A DNA stretch of 64,000 bases, from positions 1-64,000 of the forward strand of contig NZ_JAKNRW010000014.1 in the NCBI RefSeq assembly GCF_023072615.1, in the 5' to 3' direction. Below are positions 1-9,022 of the stretch, piece by piece. This DNA comes from Pseudomonas violetae (GTDB taxonomy: Bacteria > Pseudomonadota > Gammaproteobacteria > Pseudomonadales > Pseudomonadaceae). The first letter of the stretch is position 1; every line of letters starts with the position of its first letter. Made by a program: the position numbers and the translations under genes. The notes under the pieces were generated by a model that was given only the letters and a program-made list of their open reading frames with translations, was not told the DNA's origin and did not search any database.

Positions 1-611
1 TGGTGCCGCTGGCCATGCGCGAATATTCGATCGCCTCGATCGCCGCCGACGGCATTCTGGAACTGATCGTGCGCCAGGAAGTGCATGCCGACGGCAGCCT
101 GGGCGTCGGTTCCGGCTGGCTGACCGAGCATGCAACGGTGGGGGGCAGCATCAGCCTGCGTGTTCGGCGCAACAGCAGTTTCCATTTGCCGGCCGAGCCG
201 ATGCCGATGATTTTACTGGGCAACGGCACGGGCCTGGCCGGGTTGCGCAGCCTGCTCAAGGCACGGATTGCCGATGGCCAGCAGCGGCATTGGCTGCTGT
301 TTGGCGAGCGCCAACGCGAGCATGACTTCCTCTGTCGCGATGAACTACAGGAATGGTTGATTTCCGGCGACCTGGAGCGCCTGGACCTGGCCTTCTCGCG
401 GGACCAGGCCGAGAAAATTTATGTGCAGGATCGGCTGCGTGAGTCGGCCGATCTACTGAAGCAATGGTTGGCCGACGGTGCCGTCATCTATATCTGCGGA
501 AGCTTGCAGGGGATGGCTTCAGGTGTGGATCACGTGCTCAACGAAGTGCTCGGCATTGAAGAAGTCGACAAGCTGATCGAGCAAGGCCGCTACCGACGCG
601 ACGTTTACTGA
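1..611 (+). CDS. FAD/NAD(P)H-binding flavoprotein reductase, C-terminal part (5' end outside window)
   Basis: The visible 200 or so residues are the ferredoxin-NADP reductase-like module found at the C-terminus of sulfite reductase alpha subunits and related NADPH-flavin oxidoreductases. Near the start is REYSIAS, the RxYS motif that contacts FAD. LLGNGTGLAGLRS (about residues 71-83) is the pyridine-nucleotide pyrophosphate loop. YVQDRLRE and IYICGSLQGMASGV near the end match the usual NADP-binding tail, and the chain ends in the expected aromatic residue (RRDVY). The reading frame is open to the first base, so the start and any flavodoxin or membrane domain lie upstream. It transfers electrons from NAD(P)H to a partner that cannot be named from this fragment. 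Confidence 0.75.
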   Translation, partial: VPLAMREYSIASIAADGILELIVRQEVHADGSLGVGSGWLTEHATVGGSISLRVRRNSSFHLPAEPMPMILLGNGTGLAGLRSLLKARIADGQQRHWLLFGERQREHDFLCRDELQEWLISGDLERLDLAFSRDQAEKIYVQDRLRESADLLKQWLADGAVIYICGSLQGMASGVDHVLNEVLGIEEVDKLIEQGRYRRDVY

Positions 612-640
612 AATCCAAAATTCCAGGGTGGGATATCCCC

Positions 641-670
641 TGTGGGAGCAAAGCTTGCTCGCGATGACGG
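641..670. repeat. REP-type element
   Basis: TGTGGGAGCAAAGCTTGCTCGCGATG is an imperfect palindrome of the REP family scattered through fluorescent pseudomonads. The same head (TGTAGGAGC or TGTGGGAGC) and tail (GCGATGG) recur at 1215-1384, 13662-13730 and 46509-46585. The rest of the 264-base gap before the next gene holds nothing I can identify. Confidence 0.7.
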
Positions 671-875
671 TATGCCATGCAACCCATAGGTTGATTGCTC
701 CACCGCCATCGCGCGCATCCTGCCCAGCAAGAAGGAATTTCACCTCTGCATTTGGGAAACGTCCTAATGCCAGCGTCGTTGTAACCCAAGTACTTTGAAG
801 GCTCCACGCCTCGGCAGTTTCCCGCGCAAGCCTGCGCGCAGTCGAAGTGAGCAATCAAACTACAAAGGTTGAACA

Positions 876-1118
876 ATGAAATATGATTTGAAGTTCCAGA
901 TCTACGGAATAGAACCAGACAGCGACCGGGCTAAATACGAGATCGATCTACCAGCGACAGTGACTGCGGATATCCTGATGCCGATCATGGGTTGGCGTGA
1001 AGAAGAGGAGGCCATGGGCAGCCACCCTCTAAACGCTGCGCAAATCACGGCAATAGAACGTCTCATAATGCTCAGATTACCCAAGAACCTGACACTGCAT
1101 GTCAGCAGCTATATGTGA
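876..1118 (+). CDS. Small protein of unknown function (80 aa)
   Basis: I do not recognise this protein. It is short and acidic, with no signal peptide, membrane segment or cysteine. The first half is rich in charged residues (EPDSDRAKYEIDLP), followed by a Glu-rich stretch (REEEEA, around residues 41-46). An AAAGG ribosome-binding site lies just before the ATG, which supports it being translated. It stands alone between two REP-containing gaps, so context gives no role. Pseudomonas genomes carry many such lone small genes. Confidence 0.5.
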   Translation: MKYDLKFQIYGIEPDSDRAKYEIDLPATVTADILMPIMGWREEEEAMGSHPLNAAQITAIERLIMLRLPKNLTLHVSSYM

Positions 1119-1136
1119 GACTTCGGCATCCGCGGC

Positions 1137-1384
1137 CTGTAGGCGCGAGCCTGCTCTGCGGCGTTCCGACGATGGCGTATCTGGAGTCCCGCATTGATGT
1201 GACAGTTAGACCGCTATCGCGAGCAAGCTTTGCTCCTACAGCAATCTGCGCCCGACCAAATTCTGTGTAGGCCGCAGATACCCTGTAGGAGCGAGCTTGC
1301 TTGCGATGGTCGTTAACGAAGACGCGGGGAACCTGATGCCCCGCGCTGCTTTCGGTTTTTTCGCGAGTAAGCTCGCTCCTACAG
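1137..1384. repeat. Cluster of REP-type elements
   Basis: Four REP-like palindromes occur in alternating orientation: a degenerate one at about 1137-1161, then 1215-1241, 1283-1310 and 1361-1384. The last three share the core AGGAGCGAGCTTGC or its complement. The outer two of the last three form an inverted pair, the arrangement called a REPIN. They fill the gap between the unknown gene and the end of fruA; a GCGGGG...CCCCGC hairpin (about 1324-1344) lies between two of them. Confidence 0.75.
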
Positions 1385-1394
1385 TTGTGGGGGA

Positions 1395-3134
1395 TCAGGC
1401 CTTGGCGGGCTCGAGTGCCAGTTCGACGGCTTCCGGCCGCTTGAGCAGCGCGTAGGCCACCGCCGTCACCAGGCTCCCCGCGACAATCGCCAGCAGATAT
1501 AGCAACGCATGGTTGATCGCATTGGGAATCGCCAGCACAAACAACCCACCATGCGGCGCCATCAACTTGCAGCCGAAGTACATCGACAATGCACCCGTCA
1601 GCGCGCCACCGGCGATGCTCGCCGGGATAACCCGCAGCGGATCCTTGGCAGCGAACGGAATCGCCCCTTCGGAAATAAAGCACAAGCCCAATACCAAAGC
1701 AGCTTTACCGGCCTCACGCTCGGTCTGGGCGAACTTGCGCCGGGCGATGAAGGTGGCGATGCCCAGCCCGATCGGCGGTACCATCCCCGCCGCCATGGTC
1801 GCGGCCATCGGTGCATAACTCTGCGACGCCAGCAGGCCCACCGAGAACGCATACGCGGCCTTGTTAATAGGCCCGCCAAGATCGACGCACATCATTCCTC
1901 CGAGCAACACACCCAGCAGGATCGCGTTGGTGGTGCCCATGCTGTCGAGGAAATGAGTGAGCCCTTCGAGCATCCCGGCCACGGGTTTACCAACCACGTA
2001 GATCATCACCAAGCCGGTGAACAGGCTGGCCAGCAGCGGGATGATCAGGATCGGTTTTAGCGCTTCGAGGCTCTGCGGCAACCGCGCATATCGGTTGATT
2101 GCCTGGGCAGCGTAGCCGGCGATGAAGCCGGCAATGATACCGCCGATGAAGCCAGCTCCGAGGGTACTTGCCAGCATACCGCCGATCATCCCCGGCGCGA
2201 GGCCCGGGCGATCGGCGATCGAGTAGGCGATGTAACCCGCCAGCAGCGGCACCATCAGTTTGAATGCCGTGTCGCCACCGATCTGCATCAGCGCGGCAGC
2301 CAGGGTGCCTTCTTCCTTGAACGCGGTGATGCCGAACACAAACGACAAGGCGATCATCAAGCCGCCTGCCACCACCATGGGCAGCATGAACGACACGCCG
2401 GTCAGCAAGTGCTTATAGAAGCCGGTCTTCTCCTGCTTCATGGGGCTTTTGGACCCACTCGCTGCGCTCTCTTGCGAGCCTTCGGCCAGGGCTTTGTTGA
2501 GGGTCGCCTCGGCTTGCTTCAGGGCAATGCCGGTGCCGCAACGGTAGATTTTTTTCCCGGCAAAGCGCTCAGTGGCCACCTCGATGTCGCAGGCCAACAG
2601 CACTACATCGGCCTCGGCAATGGCCTCGGCGCTCAGCGGATTGCGCGCTCCGACCGAACCCTGGGTTTCGACTTGCAACTCGTAGCCCAGACGCTTGGCC
2701 GCTTGCTGCAGGGCTTCGGCGGCCATGAACGTATGCGCGACACCGGTCGGGCAGGCGGTAATCGCCACCAGTCGGGGCGCCGTCTGGCCGTTGGGCAGCG
2801 TCTCGGTGACGGCTTCGGGGGCTACGTAAATCCGCGCCTCTTCGGCGCCCTTGCGCAACACCGCTTCGACATCCTGCAGGGCCTGGGCCGGAGTGCTCTG
2901 AAACACACGCTTGCCGACGAATCTCGACATGTCCACAGGAGCACTGGTAACCAGTAATACCCACTCGGCCGCCTCGAGGGTGGCGGCCGACAATTGCCGT
3001 TCAGGGTGTGCCGCATCGGTGACTTCGACGCTGGTGCTCCAGCCCTGGCGCTGCGCTGCCGCATCCAGCAAACGGGCGCACAGCACACTGGTGACCATGC
3101 CGTTCGGACAGGCCGTAACAATGGCTAACTTCAT
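1395..3134 (-). CDS. fruA: PTS fructose-specific transporter, EIIB'BC
   Basis: Membrane subunit of the fructose phosphotransferase system, which imports fructose as fructose 1-phosphate. At 579 residues it has the usual Pseudomonas length. Residues 1-100 are a IIB-like domain (ACPNG, Cys9), and residues 120-220 are the catalytic IIB domain with phospho-cysteine 128 in TACPTGVAHTFMAAE. From about residue 235 comes the multi-helix IIC channel with Gly- and Ala-rich membrane segments (GVSFMLPMVVAGG, GFIGGIIAGFIAGY). It is the last gene of fruB-fruK-fruA, starting 11 bases after fruK. Phosphate reaches it from FruB. Confidence 0.95.
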   Translation of the reverse strand: MKLAIVTACPNGMVTSVLCARLLDAAAQRQGWSTSVEVTDAAHPERQLSAATLEAAEWVLLVTSAPVDMSRFVGKRVFQSTPAQALQDVEAVLRKGAEEARIYVAPEAVTETLPNGQTAPRLVAITACPTGVAHTFMAAEALQQAAKRLGYELQVETQGSVGARNPLSAEAIAEADVVLLACDIEVATERFAGKKIYRCGTGIALKQAEATLNKALAEGSQESAASGSKSPMKQEKTGFYKHLLTGVSFMLPMVVAGGLMIALSFVFGITAFKEEGTLAAALMQIGGDTAFKLMVPLLAGYIAYSIADRPGLAPGMIGGMLASTLGAGFIGGIIAGFIAGYAAQAINRYARLPQSLEALKPILIIPLLASLFTGLVMIYVVGKPVAGMLEGLTHFLDSMGTTNAILLGVLLGGMMCVDLGGPINKAAYAFSVGLLASQSYAPMAATMAAGMVPPIGLGIATFIARRKFAQTEREAGKAALVLGLCFISEGAIPFAAKDPLRVIPASIAGGALTGALSMYFGCKLMAPHGGLFVLAIPNAINHALLYLLAIVAGSLVTAVAYALLKRPEAVELALEPAKA

Positions 3135-3145
3135 GACAAACCCTC

Positions 3146-4087
3146 TTATTGTTCTGTCAGGGGGCGTACACGCACACCCTGTTCGAGCTGCGCCAATTGC
3201 GCGGTATCGCCAATACCGAAGCCGATCTGGGTGACGGCCATCGCTGCAATCGCCGTGGCGGTGCGCAAGGTCTGTTCAGGCGTGTCCGCACTGAGCAAAC
3301 CGTGGAGCATGCCGGCAAGCAACGAATCACCTGCGCCCACCGTGCTGGCAACGCTGACCTTGGGCGGGGTGGCGTGCATCGCTGAGCCGACGCTGAACCA
3401 GTTCACACCTTGCGCGCCCTGGGAAATCACCACGTGCTCGATACCTTGCGCGTGCAAGCGGCTGGCCACTTCCGCCTGCGCAGCCACTGACACCACTTCG
3501 CAATCGAATACTTCGGCCAGTTCTTCGGTGTTGGGCTTGATCAGCCAGGGGCCGGCCTTGAGCGCTGCGCGCAGGGCTTCGCCGCTGGTGTCGAGGGCCA
3601 CTTTCAGTCCGAGATTCTTCAGGCGCTCAATCAGCGCCTGCAACCACGCTGGGCTGACACCCTGAGGCAGACTGCCGGCGACGACGATCGCGTCGTGACC
3701 GGGTGCGATCTGTTCGAGCCGATCGAGCAATGCCTGCTGGGCAGCTTCACTGACCAGCGGTCCCGGGCCGTTGACGTCGGTGATACGCCCATCGCTCTCG
3801 GCGAGCTTGAGGTTGCTGCGGGTTTCACCCGGGACACGGATAAACGCATCGACAAATCCGCGTTTGGCGAACAGCGTCTCAAACGCCTGGGGATTGGCTT
3901 CACCGAGGAATCCGCTGACGGTCAATTGATGCCCGAGGTCTGCCAGGACCTGCGCCACGTTCACGCCCTTGCCTGCGGCGTGGGCTTGCATCTCGTCACT
4001 GCGGTTGACCTGGCCGGGTTCAAGGCGGGGCAGTTGGACAGTGAGGTCCAGTGCCGGATTCAGGGTCAGGGTCAGGATCTTGGCCAT
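3146..4087 (-). CDS. fruK: 1-phosphofructokinase
   Basis: Phosphorylates fructose 1-phosphate to fructose 1,6-bisphosphate, the second step of fructose use. It is 313 residues long and of the PfkB (ribokinase-like) family. The N-terminus ILTLTLNPALDLT, the AAGKGVNVA substrate/ADP loop (about residues 37-45) and the C-terminal TVGAGDSLLAGMLHGL signature with the catalytic Asp are all present. Its ATG overlaps the fruB stop by one base (TAATG), so the two are probably translationally coupled. Confidence 0.95.
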   Translation of the reverse strand: MAKILTLTLNPALDLTVQLPRLEPGQVNRSDEMQAHAAGKGVNVAQVLADLGHQLTVSGFLGEANPQAFETLFAKRGFVDAFIRVPGETRSNLKLAESDGRITDVNGPGPLVSEAAQQALLDRLEQIAPGHDAIVVAGSLPQGVSPAWLQALIERLKNLGLKVALDTSGEALRAALKAGPWLIKPNTEELAEVFDCEVVSVAAQAEVASRLHAQGIEHVVISQGAQGVNWFSVGSAMHATPPKVSVASTVGAGDSLLAGMLHGLLSADTPEQTLRTATAIAAMAVTQIGFGIGDTAQLAQLEQGVRVRPLTEQ

Positions 4088-6948
4088 TACAGGGCCTCCA
4101 CTAATGCGCGTACTTCATTCGCGCTGCCGACGGCCAGGGCCTGGCGGGCAACGGTTTGTGCCTGGGTGAGGCTGAGCTCGCGGATGCGCGCCTTGACCTC
4201 GGCGATGCTGCGGCCGGAGACGCTCAACTCATCCACACCCAGGCCAACCAGTACCGGCACCGCCAGTGGATCGGCAGCCAACTCGCCGCACACACCGACC
4301 CATTTGCCATGGGCGTGGGCTGCACGTACCGTGATGTCGATCAGTTGCAGCACCGCCGGGTGCAAGCCATCCGCCTGCGCCGACAGGGTCGGATGACCGC
4401 GGTCGATGGCCAGGGTGTATTGGGTCAAGTCATTGGTGCCGACACTGAAGAAGTCGACTTCCTTCGCCAGGACCGGCGCCAGCAATGCCGCCGACGGCAC
4501 TTCGATCATGATCCCCAGCTGCAAGTCCGCAACGGGAATTTCCAGGCGCAGACGCTCGGTCATGTCTCGGGCCTGACGCCACTCATCAACGCTGCCGACC
4601 ATGGGAAACATGATGCGTAATGGTCGGTTGTCAGCGGCGCGCAGCAACGCACGTAATTGCGCTTCCATGACTTGGGGGCGTTGCAGGGTCAGGCGAATAC
4701 CTCGCACTCCGAGGAAAGGGTTTTCTTCCTTGGCGATCGGCCAGTAAGGCAAGGGCTTGTCACCACCGACATCGAGGGTGCGTACCACCAGCGGGCGACC
4801 TGCCAGGCCATCGAGCACCCGGCGATACTCCACCTCTTGCGTGGCCTCGTCCGGCAGCTGCGGATGGGCCATGAAGATCAGTTCGGTACGCAGAAGGCCA
4901 ATGCCTTCGGCGCCCTGCTCCACGGCACTGGTCACGCCCGCACTTTCGCCAATGTTGGCGAATACTTCGACGGCGTGGCCGTCGCGGGTCAGGGCCGGTT
5001 GATGGCGCTGCTCGGCGGCAGCCTTGAGCCGTTGTTCGCGGGTATCACGTTCTTCCGTGGCGCGCTGCAAAGTGGCGGCGTCGGCGTCCACGTGCAGTCG
5101 ACCACGCTGGCCATCCAGCAGCAACGGCGTACCTGGGGCCAGCAGCAACACGGCCGCACCCGCACCGACCAGAGCCGGAATGCCCAGGGCCCGGGCGACG
5201 ATTGCACTGTGTGCCGTAGCGCCACCGCGTGCGGTGAGAATGCCGGCTACGCGCGTCGGGTCGAGACGTGCCACATCGGAAGGACCGACCTCGTCCATCA
5301 CCAGGATGTAGGGTTGGTCCGGCTCGCTCGGCGTCTCGATGCCGCAGAGTTGCGCCAGCACCCGGCGGCCGATGTCCCGCAGGTCGGCCGCGCGTTCGGC
5401 GAGCAACGCATCCTGCAAGGCTTCCTGTTGCCGGGCTGCCGCTTCGATCACTGCCATCCACGCCGCCTCGGCGCTTTCGCCTTGCTTGAGACGGGTGTCG
5501 ACTTCGTCGGTGAGTTCCGGGTCGTCAAGCATCTCCTGATGGGTGATGAAGATCTCGCGGATGGCCTTGGCTTTGCTGCGTTCGATCAAACCTTCAATAT
5601 CCTGCCGCACCTGGGTCAACGCCAGCTTGAGACGCTCGCGTTCGATCGCGGCGGACTCTCCGCGTAACGGGTACTCGATGGTTTGCAGCACCTGGATATG
5701 CGCCGGGCCGATGGCAATCCCAGGAGCGGCGGCGATCGCCTGAATCAGGCTGCCGGATGCCGGCGCCAGAAGTACCTCGGCGATATCGGTGAGCACTTCG
5801 CGCTGTTGGCTCACGGCCGGCAAAGGCTCGACTTCTTCCCCCAGGCCCTCTTCGATGGCGGCCAGCAAAGCCGGCAACGCGTCAGCAGCAATCCCCGGTT
5901 CGGCAATAAACTCCAGCACCTGACCACGGCGAGCGCCAAGGCTCAACAGCTTGCTTAAACTCTTCACCGAGACTGCGCTGTCCTGACCATCGACGATGCG
6001 TACACGAATCTCGCCTTCAAAACTCTTCGCCAGTTGGGCGAGGATCTTCGCCGGGCGGGCGTGCAAGCCATGGGCATTGGCCAGAGCGATCCGCGCACTC
6101 GGCCAGTCGGCAGGCAATTCTCCGCCCAGTACTTCGAGGACTTTACGGCTGCTCGTGGCACGGCCCAGCTCATGGCCACGCCCTTCGATCAACAACGCGC
6201 ACAGGCGCTCGAGCAAGGCCTGATGCGCCTCGCCGAGGCTGGCCAGACAGAACAGTCCGCTCAGCGGCTGGCCGAGATAACGCATCGGCTTATCCGGCGT
6301 GACAAAGGCCAGGCCCGGACGCTTCACCGTCTGTTCACTGTGCAACCACCACAAACCGTCACCCAGCGGCAGTGCCTCAACCTGCTGCAATACCGCAGAG
6401 AAACCGTTGCTCACACAATCGGCCTGGCGCAGCAAGCGGGCACCGCGCCACACCAGTTCTTCGAAATCATCGGCGGACACACCCAGACCAATCATCTGGG
6501 CATCCAGCGCCAGTTCCTGAGGTGCGCCCTGCAGGAGTTTGAGCAAGGCTTCGGCACTAGCGGCACGACGCAGGGCCTGGCCCAGGTCGGTTTCACCCAG
6601 GGCACGGGTCAGCAGTTGCAGCAAGCGCAGGTGTTCATCGGACTTGGCGGCAATACCGATCGCCAGGTAGACGATCTGCCCGTCGCCCCAGTCCACCCCT
6701 TCGGGGAACTGCATCAGGCGCACGCCAGTGGAAAACACCTGGTCGCGGGTATCCGGCGTACCGTGGGGAATGGCAATACCTTGACCGAGAAAAGTCGAGC
6801 CCTGGGTTTCCCGGGCTTGCAAGCCGGCGAGATACCCCTCGGCGACCAGTCCATCGGCAACCAGGTGCTGGGCCAGCAGATGCAACGCTGCGGACTTATC
6901 CACGGCCGATTGCCCCATGGATATCTGCTCAATAGTGAGCTCGAGCAT
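4087..6948 (-). CDS. fruB: PTS fructose multiphosphoryl transfer protein (EIIA-HPr-EI)
   Basis: Soluble phosphorelay protein that takes phosphate from phosphoenolpyruvate and hands it to FruA. The 953 residues hold, in order, an EIIA-Fru domain (His62 in AIPHGTPD), a linker region with a second EIIA-like stretch (about 150-280), an HPr domain (His296 in GLHARPA) and enzyme I (phospho-His580 in GGATAHSAIVAR, PEP-binding C-terminal half). Fluorescent pseudomonads keep a complete fructose PTS in this fused form. A GGAG site precedes the ATG, and a FruR operator lies 134 bases upstream. Confidence 0.95.
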   Translation of the reverse strand: MLELTIEQISMGQSAVDKSAALHLLAQHLVADGLVAEGYLAGLQARETQGSTFLGQGIAIPHGTPDTRDQVFSTGVRLMQFPEGVDWGDGQIVYLAIGIAAKSDEHLRLLQLLTRALGETDLGQALRRAASAEALLKLLQGAPQELALDAQMIGLGVSADDFEELVWRGARLLRQADCVSNGFSAVLQQVEALPLGDGLWWLHSEQTVKRPGLAFVTPDKPMRYLGQPLSGLFCLASLGEAHQALLERLCALLIEGRGHELGRATSSRKVLEVLGGELPADWPSARIALANAHGLHARPAKILAQLAKSFEGEIRVRIVDGQDSAVSVKSLSKLLSLGARRGQVLEFIAEPGIAADALPALLAAIEEGLGEEVEPLPAVSQQREVLTDIAEVLLAPASGSLIQAIAAAPGIAIGPAHIQVLQTIEYPLRGESAAIERERLKLALTQVRQDIEGLIERSKAKAIREIFITHQEMLDDPELTDEVDTRLKQGESAEAAWMAVIEAAARQQEALQDALLAERAADLRDIGRRVLAQLCGIETPSEPDQPYILVMDEVGPSDVARLDPTRVAGILTARGGATAHSAIVARALGIPALVGAGAAVLLLAPGTPLLLDGQRGRLHVDADAATLQRATEERDTREQRLKAAAEQRHQPALTRDGHAVEVFANIGESAGVTSAVEQGAEGIGLLRTELIFMAHPQLPDEATQEVEYRRVLDGLAGRPLVVRTLDVGGDKPLPYWPIAKEENPFLGVRGIRLTLQRPQVMEAQLRALLRAADNRPLRIMFPMVGSVDEWRQARDMTERLRLEIPVADLQLGIMIEVPSAALLAPVLAKEVDFFSVGTNDLTQYTLAIDRGHPTLSAQADGLHPAVLQLIDITVRAAHAHGKWVGVCGELAADPLAVPVLVGLGVDELSVSGRSIAEVKARIRELSLTQAQTVARQALAVGSANEVRALVEAL

Positions 6949-7081
6949 GCTTTCTCCTTTTTGGCGCCGAAAAGGTGCCAGGTATTGTTTTAGATAGTTC
7001 AGCTTAGGCGCTTGTTCAGCAAATTTGGCAGTTTCACGGCAGAATCGGCCAAGGCGCCCTAAACGTAGAAAATACGCCTGC

Positions 7082-7093
7082 TGAAACGTTTAA
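7082..7093. promoter_or_regulatory. FruR (Cra-type) operator
   Basis: TGAAACGTTTAA on the plus strand, TTAAACGTTTCA on the fruB strand. This is the site reported for FruR of P. putida upstream of fruB, and it matches the LacI-family palindrome with central CG. It lies in the 289-base gap between the divergent fruR and fruB, the place expected for control of the fru operon by fructose 1-phosphate. Confidence 0.85.
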
Positions 7094-7237
7094 TCTAGAA
7101 AGATTGGCACGTTACTCGATAATGTCCCATCCTTGAAGTCCAGATTGTCGGATGCGCTGCGACAATGGTCGCCTGCCTGAATCAGGTAGGATTGTCGAAA
7201 ATGTCGGGCAAGCTCGAAAAAACAAGGAAAACCCGAG

Positions 7238-8233
7238 TTGAAACTCAGTGATATCGCCCAGTTGGCTGGGGTCTCCGTGACCACCGCCAGTTATGTCATC
7301 AACGGCAAGGCTGAACAGCAGCGAATCAGCAGTGCCACGGTCGAGCGCGTGCGCGCCGTGGTCGAGCAGCATGGCTTTACCCCCAATCCACAAGCGGCAG
7401 GTTTGCGCAGTCGACACACCCGCACCTTGGGGTTCATTCTGCCGGATCTGGAAAACCCCAGTTACGCACGAATCGCCAAATTGCTGGAACAAGGCGCGCG
7501 GGCCCGTGGCTATCAGCTGCTGATCGCCAGTTCGGACGACGCACCGGACAGCGAGCGGCAACTGTTGCAGTTGTTTCGCGCCCGGCGCTGCGACGCGCTG
7601 ATCGTCGCCAGCTGCCTGCCCAGTGGCGACGACAGTTATCGCCAGCTGCAAGCCAAGGGTATTCCGATCATTGCGATCGACCGGGTCATGGAGCCTGAGC
7701 ACTTCTGTTCGGTGATCAGTGACGACCGCGAAGCGAGCCTGCAATTGACCCGCAGTCTTCTGGAGCCCTTGCCCAGGCAGATTGCCCTGATCGGCGCGCG
7801 CCCCGAACTGAGCATCAGTCAGGAGCGTGCAGCAGGTTTCAAAAAAGCATTGGCCGGCTTTGATGGGGAAGTGCTGATAGAGCACGGCGAGTCTTTCAGC
7901 CGCGAATGTGGCAGGCAGTTGATGGAGGAAATGCTGCAGCGCCTGGGGCATCTGCCCGACGCGCTGGTCACCACCTCCTATGTTCTGTTGCAGGGTGTGT
8001 TCGATGCCTTGCATGACTTCCCGCTCAAATCCCGCCCGTTGCGCCTTGGTACATTTGGCGACACCCAGTTGCTGGATTTCCTGCCACTGCCGGTGAATGC
8101 CATGGCCCAACAACATCAACTGATCGCCGACAAGGCGCTGCAATTGGCATTGGCTGCCATTGAGCAGTCGGACTACCAACCTGGCGTGCAAGCCATTGCA
8201 CGGACCTTCAAGCAGCGTATTCGCCAGGACTGA
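7238..8233 (+). CDS. fruR: LacI-family repressor of the fructose operon
   Basis: Transcriptional regulator of fru genes (also called Cra). Of 331 residues, the first 60 form the LacI helix-turn-helix (LSDIAQLAGVSVTTASYVING), followed by a hinge and a periplasmic-binding-like effector domain that in Pseudomonas FruR senses fructose 1-phosphate. The start is a TTG at 7238, chosen because the MKLSDIAQLAG N-terminus is typical and AAGG sits about 11 bases before it. It is transcribed away from fruBKA with the operator in between, and is followed after 3 bases by the TatD gene. Confidence 0.93.
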   Translation: MKLSDIAQLAGVSVTTASYVINGKAEQQRISSATVERVRAVVEQHGFTPNPQAAGLRSRHTRTLGFILPDLENPSYARIAKLLEQGARARGYQLLIASSDDAPDSERQLLQLFRARRCDALIVASCLPSGDDSYRQLQAKGIPIIAIDRVMEPEHFCSVISDDREASLQLTRSLLEPLPRQIALIGARPELSISQERAAGFKKALAGFDGEVLIEHGESFSRECGRQLMEEMLQRLGHLPDALVTTSYVLLQGVFDALHDFPLKSRPLRLGTFGDTQLLDFLPLPVNAMAQQHQLIADKALQLALAAIEQSDYQPGVQAIARTFKQRIRQD

Positions 8234-8236
8234 ATC

Positions 8237-9013
8237 GTGGAGCTGATCGATACCCACACCCACCTGGATTTTGCCGACTTCGACGCCGATCGCAAGGCGC
8301 TGCTGGCTGCAAGCCGCGCACTGGGTGTGCGGCGGATGGTGGTGCTGGGGGTTTTCCACGATAACTGGCAGAGGGTATGGGATCTGGTGCAAAGCGATCC
8401 AGACTTGTATGCAGCGTTCGGATTGCACCCGGTTTATCTGGACCAGCACCAGCCTGAAGATCTACCTGAGCTGGATGCCTGGCTCGAGCGGTTGGTCGGG
8501 CATCGACAGCTGTGCGCGGTGGGCGAGATCGGCCTCGATTACTTTATTGAAACCCTGGATCGCGAGCGCCAGCAGGCGTTGTTCGAAGCGCAACTGCAAC
8601 TGGCGGCGAATTTCAACTTGCCGGCGCTAATCCATGTGCGTCGCAGCCATGCGGCAGTCATCGCCACACTCAAACGCTTGAGGTTGAAACGCGCGGGCAT
8701 CATCCATGCGTTTGCCGGCAGCAAGGAAGAGGCTCGCGAGTACATCAAGCTGGGATTCAAGCTCGGCCTGGGCGGTGCCGCGACTTGGCCGCAAGCGCTG
8801 CGCATGCACCGAGTGCTGGCCGAGTTACCGCTCGGCACCGTGGTGCTGGAAACCGACTCGCCGGACATGGCTCCGGCGATGTACCCCGGCGAGCGTAATA
8901 GTCCGGCGCATTTGCCGGATATCTGTGCGGCGCTGGCGGTGATCATGGGAGTCAGTGCCGAGCGGTTGGCAGCCGCCAGCACTGCCAATGCGTATGAAGT
9001 TTTCGGCTGGTAG
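8237..9013 (+). CDS. TatD-family metal-dependent hydrolase
   Basis: Predicted metal-dependent DNase/amidohydrolase of the TatD family. The 258 residues begin with DTHTHLDF (metal ligands), then GEIGLDYF (about residue 95), IHVRRSH (around 133) and ETDSPDMAP near the end, which are the conserved metal and acid positions. The start is GTG at 8237. It follows fruR by three bases and is probably co-transcribed. Family members have 3'-5' exonuclease activity; the natural substrate here is not known. Confidence 0.88.
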   Translation: MELIDTHTHLDFADFDADRKALLAASRALGVRRMVVLGVFHDNWQRVWDLVQSDPDLYAAFGLHPVYLDQHQPEDLPELDAWLERLVGHRQLCAVGEIGLDYFIETLDRERQQALFEAQLQLAANFNLPALIHVRRSHAAVIATLKRLRLKRAGIIHAFAGSKEEAREYIKLGFKLGLGGAATWPQALRMHRVLAELPLGTVVLETDSPDMAPAMYPGERNSPAHLPDICAALAVIMGVSAERLAAASTANAYEVFGW

Positions 9014-9022
9014 CCGGTCTTT

